Origin: Maricaulis maris
Lineage (GTDB): Bacteria > Pseudomonadota > Alphaproteobacteria > Caulobacterales > Maricaulaceae
Reading direction: 5' to 3'
DNA: 64,000 nt
Assembly (NCBI RefSeq): GCF_036322705.1
Contig: NZ_AP027270.1
Location: forward strand, 3,078,399 to 3,142,398
Below are positions 56,775-64,000 of this stretch, piece after piece. The position numbers were made by a program, and so were the translations under genes. Numbering within the stretch: position 1 is the stretch's first letter; each line of letters opens with the position of its first letter. The notes beneath the pieces are model-generated. The model had not been told where the DNA came from. It searched no databases and saw nothing but the letters and a program-made list of their open reading frames with translations.

Positions 56775-56801
56775 CGCGTGTCCGCGCCAGCGACCCGCAG
56801 C

Positions 56802-57323
56802 TCAGTCGACCAGGTGCCGGATCTTGTGGGCGTCCGAGGTCAGGGCCGCGCGCTTGTCCATGATGTGGCGGTAGAAGGCCCCCATCGACAACTCGACATC
56901 ATAATGCGTGATCCGGGACAGGGCGGTGATGTCCGCAGCCTTGAAGCTGCGGCGGTCGGCCATGGCCAGCTCGACGATGCGGGCGAACATGTTGGAATAG
57001 GCGGCTGTGTAGACGTGGGCCGGGAATTCCAGCTTGGCGTGGCGGGATCCCATGGTTTCAACGGCCTCGTAGTAATGCTCGTCAAAACGGGCCGAGAACA
57101 GCTCCTCGCAATGGGCCAGCATGCCGGCCCGCAGATAGGTGATGTTGTCGGAAATCTCGAAATAGTGCGCGACGTCGGGGTTTCCGGTCAGGTGGTCGAA
57201 AACGGTCTCCAGCGCCGTTGCGGCGTATTTGACCAGTCGCGGCTTGAGATGCTGCACGCGGTCAATCACATCCTCGTCGATGAGAAAGAACTCACGCTGC
57301 AGGCTGCGCGCCTCGTCATTCAT
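56802..57323 (-). CDS. Protoglobin-domain haem protein
   Basis: 173 residues from the ATG at 57323, which has AAGGGA 7 bases upstream (an earlier ATG at 57341 lacks one). The protoglobin/globin-sensor fold is seen as VQHLKPRLVKYAATALETVFDHLTGNPDV, then the proximal-His helix GSRHAKLEFPAHVYTAAYSNMFARIVELAM. There is no attached kinase, cyclase or methyl-accepting domain, so it is a stand-alone O2/NO-binding globin or senses through a partner. It sits between the repeat segment and ubiB. Confidence 0.8.
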   Translation of the reverse strand: MNDEARSLQREFFLIDEDVIDRVQHLKPRLVKYAATALETVFDHLTGNPDVAHYFEISDNITYLRAGMLAHCEELFSARFDEHYYEAVETMGSRHAKLEFPAHVYTAAYSNMFARIVELAMADRRSFKAADITALSRITHYDVELSMGAFYRHIMDKRAALTSDAHKIRHLVD

Positions 57324-57395
57324 GATGAAATCCCTTGCCATGGTCGGGATAAAGACAGGGCTTTCTTGCGATTTTGTGTAAATCGGATCAGAATT

Positions 57396-58934
57396 TTAAC
57401 TAAATGCCGCGGTTAGCGCAGCGCCGAGGGCGGCGGCGCCGGTCAGCCAGGCGAGGCGCAGGAACCAGGGTCTGATCCGCGGCCCGCCACCGAGTGACAG
57501 CTTGCCCGCTTTCAGCAACGCGCCGACCTCGGCCCAGTCGTCGATGGCGTCAGGCAGCTTGCGCATGGCATCATGCAGGCGACCCAGATCATCACCAAGA
57601 TCGCGGATGCGGCCCTCCGGACCCAGCTCGCGTTTCATCCAGGCTTCGACAACCGGAGCTGCGGCGCCCCACATGTCGTGTTGGGGATCGAGCTGGCGCG
57701 ACACCCCCTCGCACTGGACCATGGTCTTCTGCAGCATCACGAGTTCGGGCCGCAGACGCATGTCGAACAAGTCGGTGATCTCGAACAATTGCAGCAGGAC
57801 GCGCGACATCGGGAGCTGGTCCGCGGTCTTCCCGAAGATCGGTTCACCGACGGCGCGCAGGGCACTGGCAAACTCCTCGACCGAATGCCGGGCCGGGACA
57901 TAGCCGGCGTCAAAGTGGGCGCGGGCGGCGGCCGTGTAATCGCGGGTCAGGAAGCCGTGCAGGATGAGCGCGAGGAAGCGACGCTCGGCGCGGCCGATCC
58001 GGCCCATGATCCCGAAATCAACCGCCCAGACCGTGTCATCGGTGCGGGCAAACAGGTTGCCGCCATGCATGTCGGCATGAAAGACTCCGCGGTCGAGCGC
58101 GGTCGACAGGAAGGCCCGTGTCAGCCGGGTGGCCAACGCCGCGCGATCAATGCCGCTGGCGGCGATGGCGTCGATGTCCGAGAGCGGAATCCCGTCAATC
58201 CATTGTGTCGTCAGGACCCGGCGCGTCGAGCGCGCCCAGTCGACGGTCGGGATATGATAGCCCTCGGCCACGGCAGCGGCTTCGCCCAGCTCCGAGGCTG
58301 CAGCGGCTTCCAGACGCAAATCGGTCTCGACGGTCAGCGAGCGCGATACGGTCTCGACGAATTTTTTCGGTTCCAGGCGGCGGGTGGCCGGCGCGAAGCG
58401 CTCGGCCAGGGAGGCGCCCAGGGTGAGGGTGCGGATGTCGCGGGCGATCCGGCGCTCGATGTCCGGCCGCACGATCTTGACCGCCACCACCGCGCCTTCC
58501 GGCGTCACCGCCTTGTGGACCTGGGCAATCGAGGCGGCTGCAACGGGCGGACCGAACTCGCTGAACAGGGTCTCGACCGGCTGGCCCAGCTCCTCGGCCA
58601 GGATGGCGCGCGCCTCGGCATCGCCAAAGGCCGGCATGCGATCCTGCAGGCGCGACAGGCCGCGCGCGAAGCGTTCGCCGATGACATCACCGCGGGTCGC
58701 CAGGATCTGGCCAAACTTGACGTAGGACGGGCCGAGCTGCTCGAGCGCGCGGGCCAGTCGCTCACCGGGGTTCTCGGCGAGGTCCCGTTGCCGGAACACG
58801 CGCATGACCGACCCGAACCAGCGTGCCGGCGCCGGATACAGTGACTGATACTCGGCCGGAAGGATGGCGTCATGCCGGGCTAGGGTCAGGGCGGCGCGCA
58901 TCAGGCGGGCGAGGGAGGCGAAACTGCTGATCAT
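57396..58934 (-). CDS. ubiB: Ubiquinone biosynthesis atypical kinase UbiB
   Basis: 512 residues. The ADCK/UbiB signature KFGQILATRGDVIG (KxGQ), the Ala-rich loop PPVAAASIAQVHKA, the ExD-like region, the catalytic HADMHGGNLF and the metal-binding VDFGIMG are all present. A C-terminal helix (LRLAWLTGAAALGAALTAAFS begins it) anchors it in the membrane. UbiB supports coenzyme Q synthesis as an ATPase/lipid handler. It is part of the conserved dut-coaBC-ubiB-ubiE-mutM neighbourhood. Confidence 0.95.
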   Translation of the reverse strand: MISSFASLARLMRAALTLARHDAILPAEYQSLYPAPARWFGSVMRVFRQRDLAENPGERLARALEQLGPSYVKFGQILATRGDVIGERFARGLSRLQDRMPAFGDAEARAILAEELGQPVETLFSEFGPPVAAASIAQVHKAVTPEGAVVAVKIVRPDIERRIARDIRTLTLGASLAERFAPATRRLEPKKFVETVSRSLTVETDLRLEAAAASELGEAAAVAEGYHIPTVDWARSTRRVLTTQWIDGIPLSDIDAIAASGIDRAALATRLTRAFLSTALDRGVFHADMHGGNLFARTDDTVWAVDFGIMGRIGRAERRFLALILHGFLTRDYTAAARAHFDAGYVPARHSVEEFASALRAVGEPIFGKTADQLPMSRVLLQLFEITDLFDMRLRPELVMLQKTMVQCEGVSRQLDPQHDMWGAAAPVVEAWMKRELGPEGRIRDLGDDLGRLHDAMRKLPDAIDDWAEVGALLKAGKLSLGGGPRIRPWFLRLAWLTGAAALGAALTAAFS

Positions 58935-59035
58935 CGATTGTCGGTTTAGTGTCCTTGATGCAGCTTGGCGAGCGTGGCGTGAAGTCGCGCTGACAATGAG
59001 CGGGTCGTCGGAGGACGTGCGGTGGGGTCACCGAG

Positions 59036-59443
59036 ATGAAGCACCGGGTCGAGTTTGATCCCGAGCGGCAGGTCGCGATCATTCGCTACCGGGGTGAGCT
59101 TCGCGCTGAAGATCCGGCCGAGCTGATCCGGGAGCTGGTTGGCAAGCCGGGCTGGACGCCGCGCTGTGACCGTATCGTGCTCTATGATGAAGCCCTGATG
59201 GGCGAGATGACGGCCGGCGATTTCAAAAAGACAGCGGCCCTGTTGCAGCCCCTGATCGCGCGCCATTATGGCAGCGCGCCCAGTTTCTCGGCGCATGTCT
59301 GCGTGGATCCGCTGCAACGGGCCTCGCTCGAATACTGGATGGCGCTGGGTGAGGCGATCTACTCGCCGTCCATGGCCCTGTTCGATACCCTTGCCGAGGC
59401 CGAGGCCTGGATAGCGGCGCAGCGGGCGTCGCTCGACCGCTAG
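59036..59443 (+). CDS. Conserved hypothetical protein, possibly STAS/SpoIIAA-like
   Basis: 135 residues: strands [20 protein letters not shown] and [15 protein letters not shown] alternate with helices, and it ends with [21 protein letters not shown]. That arrangement, and the ending seen in SpoIIAA/STAS-like proteins of the alphaproteobacteria, suggests a small single-domain regulatory protein, but I cannot name a family with certainty. It is divergent from ubiB and its stop overlaps that of ubiE by 4 bases. Confidence 0.65.
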   Translation: MKHRVEFDPERQVAIIRYRGELRAEDPAELIRELVGKPGWTPRCDRIVLYDEALMGEMTAGDFKKTAALLQPLIARHYGSAPSFSAHVCVDPLQRASLEYWMALGEAIYSPSMALFDTLAEAEAWIAAQRASLDR

Positions 59444-60279
59444 GCCCAGCCGACATGCAGCGCGGCAATGCCGCCCGAGAAATTGGTGTAGCTGACATTG
59501 CGGAAGCCCGCCTCGCGCAGCTCGGCCGCGAAATCCTCCTGGTTGGGGAAGCGGCGGATTGATTCCACGAGGTATTGATAACTCTCACGGTCCTTGGCCA
59601 CGTAGTGACCGAGTTCGGGCATCACGTTGAACGACCAGGCATCATAGGCCTTTTCCCAGGCGCGGCTGGTCGGTCGGGTGAATTCCAGGCAGAGGAAACG
59701 TCCGCCCGGCTTGAGCACGCGGCGCATGTCCTTCAGCGCGGACAGCCGTTCGGTGACATTGCGGATCCCGGTCGAGATGGTGACACAGTGCGCGGTGCGG
59801 TCCGGCAGGGGCAGGCACTCGGCATTGCCGGTGACCCAGTCGATGCGACCCGCTTCCTGCGGCTTGAGACCACGCTTCACGCCGGCGCGCAGCATTTGCT
59901 CGTTGATATCGAGGACGATGGCGCGGGCCTTGCGCTCCGATCCGCGCCGCGCGGCAACAGCATCGGCCTTGGCCAGAAAACTGCGGGCCAGATCGCCGGT
60001 GCCGCCGGCAACATCGATCAGGATCTCGCCCGGCTGCGGGTTGGCGCGGGTCATCACCATGTCTTTCCAGACCCGGTGGATGCCCAGCGACATGAGGTCA
60101 TTCATCAGGTCATAGCGCCGTGCCGAGCGATCAAAGACACCGCGCACGAGGGAGGCTTTCTCCTCGCGGGCGACATCGGTAAAGCCGAAGGAGACGGTAT
60201 CAGGCCCGGAGGCGGTATCAGGGCCGGAGGCGGTATCCGGCTCAAGGGCGGCGGTCGGGCGGGTCTTGGTGGTGCTCAT
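59440..60279 (-). CDS. ubiE: Ubiquinone/menaquinone C-methyltransferase UbiE
   Basis: 279 residues from the ATG at 60279. The domain begins with [45 protein letters not shown] motif I is [13 protein letters not shown], and the family signature [19 protein letters not shown] lies later. It methylates the ring during ubiquinone synthesis. The ~30 residues before the domain are a low-complexity repeat (PDTASG-type, three units). The region upstream of 60279 is not conserved-looking. Confidence 0.95.
   Translation of the reverse strand: MSTTKTRPTAALEPDTASGPDTASGPDTVSFGFTDVAREEKASLVRGVFDRSARRYDLMNDLMSLGIHRVWKDMVMTRANPQPGEILIDVAGGTGDLARSFLAKADAVAARRGSERKARAIVLDINEQMLRAGVKRGLKPQEAGRIDWVTGNAECLPLPDRTAHCVTISTGIRNVTERLSALKDMRRVLKPGGRFLCLEFTRPTSRAWEKAYDAWSFNVMPELGHYVAKDRESYQYLVESIRRFPNQEDFAAELREAGFRNVSYTNFSGGIAALHVGWA
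60191..60244 (-). repeat. Three 18-bp tandem units within the 5' end of ubiE
   Basis: Units at 60191-60208, 60209-60226 and 60227-60244 differ at a few bases (GAGGCGGTATCAGGGCCG type) and encode the repeated [12 protein letters not shown] segment. Being in frame, they lengthen the N-terminus without breaking it. Confidence 0.75.
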
Positions 60280-60451
60280 GGGGGCAACATAGCCGTCCGG
60301 GCCTGCCCGGCAAAGCGGCGCGAACGGTTCGTGATGTCGCAGTGCCGCCAAGGTGGCTGACAGCCGGATTTCCCTGTGGTCAAACAGCGGGTCTCCTGAC
60401 CCGGGACGGACCGCGCCATGGCTTCGCCAGACAGGATGAAGGACACGCCAG

Positions 60452-61315
60452 ATGCCTGAATTACCCGAAGTCGAAACGGTCCGGCGCGGCCTGGTCCCGG
60501 CCCTCGAAGGTCGCCGGATTCTCGCGGTCGAGGTCAACCGGCCCAATCTGCGCTTTGCCTTTCCCGACGGCTTTGCCCGGCGCCTGACCGGAACCCGGGT
60601 CGAACGGATTGACCGCCGCGCGAAATATCTCCTGCTGCGGCTCGATAGTGGAGAGACGCTGATCGGTCACCTCGGGATGTCCGGGCGCTTTTCGATCGAG
60701 GTGGAGGGCGCGGCCGTGCAGCCGGGCGATTTTGTCCATGCGGCGCCGGCCAACCCCAAGCATGATCATGTCGTGATCCGGGCCGAAGGCGGGGTCGTGG
60801 TGCGCTATAATGATCCGCGCCGCTTTGGCTATATGGACCTGTTCACGACCGCCGACGAAGCCACACACAAGGTGCTCGGCGCATTGGGGCCGGAGCCGCA
60901 CGGCAATGAATTCTCCGGCGCCTATCTCGGCGAGGCGCTGGCCGGTCGGCGGACCCCGATCAAGGCGGCCCTGCTGGACCAGTCGATTGTCGCCGGACTG
61001 GGCAATATCTATGTCTGTGAGGCCTTGCACCGCTCCGGCATCAGTCCGCGCCGTGCGGCGGCCTCGATCCCGGGCGTCCGGGCCGAGCGGCTGGCCCGGG
61101 CGGTCCGGGCCGTGATCGTCGAGGCGATCGAGGCCGGCGGCTCTTCGCTGAAGGATTTCGCCTCGACCGATGGCGCGCTGGGCTATTTCCAGCATCGCTT
61201 CCGGGTCTATGACCGTCTCGGCGCGGCCTGTCCGACGGCCGGATGTGCGGGGTCGATCCAGCGTATTGTCCAGTCCGGACGCTCAACCTGGTTCTGCAGC
61301 CAGTGCCAGCGCTGA
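60452..61315 (+). CDS. mutM: Formamidopyrimidine-DNA glycosylase MutM (Fpg)
   Basis: 287 residues. Exact N-terminus [14 protein letters not shown] with catalytic Pro2/Glu3, a Lys in [10 protein letters not shown], the helix-two-turn-helix region [20 protein letters not shown] and the C-terminal zinc finger with Cys in CPTAGC and CSQC, between which [11 protein letters not shown] is typical. It removes 8-oxoguanine and other oxidised purines. It is divergent from ubiE. Confidence 0.97.
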   Translation: MPELPEVETVRRGLVPALEGRRILAVEVNRPNLRFAFPDGFARRLTGTRVERIDRRAKYLLLRLDSGETLIGHLGMSGRFSIEVEGAAVQPGDFVHAAPANPKHDHVVIRAEGGVVVRYNDPRRFGYMDLFTTADEATHKVLGALGPEPHGNEFSGAYLGEALAGRRTPIKAALLDQSIVAGLGNIYVCEALHRSGISPRRAAASIPGVRAERLARAVRAVIVEAIEAGGSSLKDFASTDGALGYFQHRFRVYDRLGAACPTAGCAGSIQRIVQSGRSTWFCSQCQR

Positions 61316-61405
61316 CCGGGGACATCGCGGCCTGCATTCCCGCTATGTCGGCGCGATGATCCGGCTAGTGTGTGCTCACCATATTTGCCATAGCGAGACC
61401 CTGAC

Positions 61406-62338
61406 ATGACACCTGTTTCCCGTTTGAGCCGCCTTGCATCCGCTGCGCTTGGCGCCGTGATGCTGGCCGGTGGCGCCCTGCTCGCCCCCGCCGCCCAGGC
61501 CCAGCCCGCCGATTACTCCCAGGTCGAAGCCGACCCGGCGATCTGGCATCTCTCGGATGCGGACTCGGACGTCTATATCTTCGGCACCTTCCACATCCTG
61601 CCGCCGAGCCTGAGCTGGCAGACCGACGAGATCCGCACGCTGCTGGCGAGCGCTGATACCCTGTATCTGGAAGCCGACGTCCACTCGCCCGACGTGCAGG
61701 CCCGGATGCAGCAGCTGGTCATGCAATATGGCCTCAACCCGGCCGGCGTGACCCTGTCGTCCCAGCTCTCCGACAGTGCCAATGCGACCCTGGCCGAGCT
61801 CGCCCCGACCATCGGCTTCGCGCCGGCCATGCTGGAGCCGATGCGGCCCTGGCTGGCGCAGGTCGCGCTGGCGGTCGGACAGATGCAGGCGCTGGGACTC
61901 GATCCCAATGCCGGCGTCGAGACCAGCCTTCTGGCGCTTGTCGAGGGCAGCGGAACCGGGATGGGCTATTTCGAGACCGCCGAGCAACAGATCGGCTTCC
62001 TCGCCGGCCAGCCGGATGATGTGCAGGCGCGCGCCTTCGAGCAGGGCCTGCAGGACCTCGCCGAGCTGCCGGACATGCTCGACGAGCTGGTGACCGATTG
62101 GGCGACGGGAGATGTCGACGCTCTGGAAACGCTGCTCAATGAGAGCATGCGGGTCGAGGCGCCGGAGGCGTATGAGGTGCTCATCGTGCAGCGCAATGCC
62201 AACTGGATCCCGCAGATTGCCGAGATCATGGATGGTAAGGGGACGGTCTTTATCGCTGTCGGTGCAGCCCACCTGCCCGGCGAGGATGGCGTCATCCATC
62301 TGCTGCGCAATGAGGGCTTTACGGTAACCCGCCAGTAG
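61406..62338 (+). CDS. TraB/GumN family exported protein
   Basis: 310 residues. Signal peptide ends near PAAQAQ. The family signature is seen in DSDVYIFGTFHILPP with its Gly-x-x-His and the C-terminal AVGAAHLPGEDGVIHLLRNEGF, the two halves of the TraB/GumN (ChaN-related) active region that carry conserved His/Glu residues. Members are thought to be metal-dependent proteases. Substrate unknown. It stands between mutM and echA in place of a direct mutM-echA junction. Confidence 0.85.
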   Translation: MTPVSRLSRLASAALGAVMLAGGALLAPAAQAQPADYSQVEADPAIWHLSDADSDVYIFGTFHILPPSLSWQTDEIRTLLASADTLYLEADVHSPDVQARMQQLVMQYGLNPAGVTLSSQLSDSANATLAELAPTIGFAPAMLEPMRPWLAQVALAVGQMQALGLDPNAGVETSLLALVEGSGTGMGYFETAEQQIGFLAGQPDDVQARAFEQGLQDLAELPDMLDELVTDWATGDVDALETLLNESMRVEAPEAYEVLIVQRNANWIPQIAEIMDGKGTVFIAVGAAHLPGEDGVIHLLRNEGFTVTRQ

Positions 62339-62350
62339 ACCGAAATCGGG

Positions 62351-62376
62351 CCGGGTGACTCAATCGGGTCACCCGG
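62351..62376 (+). other. 9-bp perfect hairpin after the GumN-like gene
   Basis: CCGGGTGAC and GTCACCCGG pair around an 8-base loop, 12 bases after the stop. There is no T run, so it may be a weak terminator or an mRNA 3' structure. Confidence 0.4.
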
Positions 62377-62458
62377 TATCGACGCTTGCCCCCGACTGCG
62401 TTATAGCGGCGCGGCTTTACCCGCGCGGGGCTTCCGCGCCGTCAGATGGAGCACCGAA

Positions 62459-63235
62459 ATGGGCTACAAGACGATCCAGTACAAAACCGAGGGCCGCGTC
62501 GGCGTGATCACGCTGAACCGTCCCGAGGCACTCAATGCTCTGTGCGATGAGCTGACGACCGAGCTGGCCGCTGCGCTGGCCGCCTGCGAAGCCGATGACG
62601 AGATCGGTTGCGTGGTGCTGACCGGGTCGAAGAAGGCTTTCGCCGCAGGCGCCGATATCAAGGAACTGCAGGCGCGCGACATGGTCGGCCTCTACAACAA
62701 GGATCCGTTCGCGGAGACCTGGGAGGCCGTGGCCCGTTTCCGCAAGCCGATCATTGCCGCTGTGTCCGGCTATGCCCTCGGCGGTGGTTGCGAGATTGCC
62801 ATGATGTGCGATTTCATCATCGCTTCGGAAACCGCCAAGTTCGGACAGCCGGAGATCAATCTCGGCGTCATGCCGGGCGCTGGCGGTACGCAGCGCCTGC
62901 CGCGTGCGGTTGGCAAGGCCAAGGCGATGGACATGTGCCTGACCGGGCGGATGATGGATGCCGAGGAAGCCGAGCGGGCCGGTCTGGTCTCGCGTGTGGT
63001 CCCGGCCGATGATTTCATGGACGTGGTGATGGAAGCGGCGGAGTCGATTGCAGCCAAGTCCCTGCCGGTCGCGATGATGACCAAGGAAACCGTCAACCGT
63101 TCCTTCGAGATCGGTCTCACGGAAGGCGTTCGCTTCGAGCGACGCGTGTTCATGTCCCAGTTCGCGCTTGAAGATCAGAAGGAAGGCATGGCTGCCTTCG
63201 CCGAGAAACGGGCTGCACATTTCAAGCATCGCTAG
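62459..63235 (+). CDS. Enoyl-CoA hydratase
   Basis: 258 residues, crotonase fold. The oxyanion-hole motifs KKAFAAGADIKELQ and SGYALGGGCEIAMMCD, and the catalytic Glu in PEINLGVMPGAGGTQRLPRAVG, match short-chain enoyl-CoA hydratases (EchA/FadB-like). It hydrates trans-2-enoyl-CoA in beta-oxidation or a related pathway. An echA gene next to rpsT-dnaA is characteristic of Caulobacter-like chromosomes. Confidence 0.93.
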   Translation: MGYKTIQYKTEGRVGVITLNRPEALNALCDELTTELAAALAACEADDEIGCVVLTGSKKAFAAGADIKELQARDMVGLYNKDPFAETWEAVARFRKPIIAAVSGYALGGGCEIAMMCDFIIASETAKFGQPEINLGVMPGAGGTQRLPRAVGKAKAMDMCLTGRMMDAEEAERAGLVSRVVPADDFMDVVMEAAESIAAKSLPVAMMTKETVNRSFEIGLTEGVRFERRVFMSQFALEDQKEGMAAFAEKRAAHFKHR

Positions 63236-63344
63236 GCGGTCAGGCGCAGTGGGCAGTTGACGCCCTCGCGACAAGGGCCTATACGCCGCCGCTCACGGAT
63301 TTAGCCGGGAAGACTGTCCCGGCCGCATAAAGAGGTTGATATCC

Positions 63345-63611
63345 ATGGCCAACACCAACTCGGCCAAGAAAATGGTCCGCAAGATCGCTCGCCGGACGGC
63401 CGTCAACAAGGCTCGTCGTTCGCGCGTTCGTACTTTCGTCAAGAAGGTCGAGCTGGCGATTGCGTCTGGCGACCAGGCTGCTGCCAAGACCGCTCTGGTC
63501 GCGGCTGAGTCCGAGCTGATGCGCGCTGTCGGCAAGGGCATCTACCACAAGAATACCGGCTCGCGGAAAGTCTCCCGCCTGTCGTCCCGCGTGAAGTCGA
63601 TGTCGGCCTGA
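63345..63611 (+). CDS. rpsT: 30S ribosomal protein bS20
   Basis: 88 residues from the ATG at 63345 (AGAGG 9 bases upstream), giving the standard start [21 protein letters not shown]. The upstream in-frame ATG at 63336 adds only three residues and has no support. It binds 16S rRNA during early 30S assembly. A strong terminator follows. Confidence 0.97.
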   Translation: MANTNSAKKMVRKIARRTAVNKARRSRVRTFVKKVELAIASGDQAAAKTALVAAESELMRAVGKGIYHKNTGSRKVSRLSSRVKSMSA

Positions 63612-63642
63612 GCCGACGTCTTTCACCGGACTTGAAATGATC

Positions 63643-63674
63643 AGACGCCCGGGGCTCTTGCCCCGGGCGTCTTT
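63643..63674 (+). terminator. Intrinsic terminator after rpsT
   Basis: A perfect 12-bp stem, GACGCCCGGGGC with GCCCCGGGCGTC (plus one A-T pair), around a TCTT loop, followed by TTTCG. Confidence 0.8.
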
Positions 63675-64000
63675 CGTTGTGCGTGGACTCCGGCGGGCCT
63701 GGCGATCGCCCGATCTGCGCGAGTCATATTCTATTAATTCATCTGCATACGGAGGGGTTGAAAGGCCGGGTTTATGATGATCCGCGACCTGAAACCGGTC
63801 CTCTTTTTGAGCGAAAAAGGGACCAGATGTATTGTCATAAATCTGTCACAAACCCCAAGCTTCGATCCGATCACGGATTTCCCGTGTCAAGCGAAGAATC
63901 TCCGATTTTGGGAGCTGAATCATGTTGACCAGAACCGGCCCCGGAGTAACCTTTGGGCTTCTGAGGGCGACCAATCCCATGCGGATGAATTTCCGGTAGC
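63675..64000 (+). promoter_or_regulatory. Gene-free region, probably the dnaA upstream region, with four GANTC sites
   Basis: No credible gene is seen in the last 326 bases, and the base composition is more AT-rich than usual here. GANTC sites (targets of the CcrM methylase in Caulobacter relatives) occur at 63686-63690, 63721-63725, 63896-63900 and 63917-63921. An 11-bp hairpin (63797-63824) with a one-base bulge pairs GGTCC-CTTTTT with AAAAAGGGACC. The window end probably precedes dnaA, by analogy with the rpsT-dnaA order in Caulobacter; no DnaA box of good quality was found. Confidence 0.45.

Larger units (their letters stand above)
54105..56775. mobile_element. Repeat-bounded foreign segment (putative uncharacterised mobile or captured element)
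   Basis: Copies of a motif with core AAACCGGGACAGACAC lie at 54107-54144 (inverted, duplicated), 56417-56443 and 56711-56774. Gene fragments on both sides break off at these copies, and two complete genes (GNAT, MerR-methyltransferase) lie between. No recognisable transposase is present, although similar motifs are seen near REP-associated tyrosine transposases. It separates coaC from ubiB, which are neighbours or near-neighbours in relatives. The boundaries are inferred from where homology ends. Confidence 0.55.

Noticed and set aside
62351..62376. Strong intrinsic terminator after the GumN-like gene
   Set aside because: The stem is perfect but there is no T run, so it is listed only as a hairpin.
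63675..64000. DnaA boxes near the probable dnaA gene
   Set aside because: No sequence close to TTATNCACA was found by eye on either strand.

Overview
This window looks like chromosomal DNA of a high-GC alphaproteobacterium related to Caulobacter, most like the marine prosthecate genus Maricaulis or a close relative (Maricaulales/Hyphomonadales). That placement rests on gene order and protein character: the blocks maeB-mutS-glnD-murJ-trpS, tsaB-rimI-fur-miaB-phoH-ybeY-corC-lnt, rimP-nusA-ylxR-infB-rbfA-truB-rpsO-pnp, fabA-fabB-fabI, and dut-coaBC-ubiB-ubiE-mutM-echA-rpsT, the last of which lies beside dnaA in Caulobacter. No tRNA, rRNA, CRISPR array or prophage was seen.

Layout. 1-12.7 kb: end of a hybrid histidine kinase, an AmpG-like permease, malic enzyme, mismatch repair mutS, PII uridylyltransferase, lipid II flippase and trpS. 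12.8-24.9 kb: a copper-chaperone lipoprotein, small membrane and stress proteins, then a near-continuous operon for Fe-S scaffold, tRNA modification (tsaB, miaB), ribosome maturation (rimI, ybeY), Fur and lipoprotein acylation (lnt), closing with a Xre regulator and trmB. 24.9-37.7 kb: the nusA/infB operon with a candidate promoter plus terminator-like attenuator in its leader. It is broken into modules by opposite-strand accessory genes (two SnoaL-like proteins, a beta-lactamase-fold hydrolase). 37.7-43.9 kb: accessory genes (LytTR membrane regulator, acyltransferase, S9 peptidase) and an HNH endonuclease gene of foreign look. 44-52.5 kb: fatty-acid synthesis fabA-fabB-fabI, secreted SH3 and metallo-beta-lactamase-fold proteins, ThiF/MoeB-like protein, PIF1-like helicase, cysK and dut. 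52.5-61.3 kb: CoA synthesis, with coaB and coaC as separate overlapping genes, and ubiquinone genes ubiB/ubiE with mutM. 61.4-64 kb: TraB/GumN protein, enoyl-CoA hydratase, rpsT, and what is probably the dnaA upstream region.

The most unusual stretch is 53.8-56.8 kb, between coaC and ubiB. A short motif (core AAACCGGGACAGACAC), in tandem and inverted copies, bounds a segment whose genes are cut exactly at the motif. An RHS/YD-repeat fragment ends at the left boundary; an RsgA-like N-terminal fragment ends at the inner left boundary; a C-terminal fragment of a small protein starts at the right boundary. Two intact genes lie inside: a GNAT acetyltransferase and a MerR regulator fused to a SAM methyltransferase. 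Next to it is a long near-perfect hairpin (27-bp arms, one mismatch). This looks like repeat-mediated capture of a foreign chromosome segment or the debris of an uncharacterised repeat-associated mobile element.
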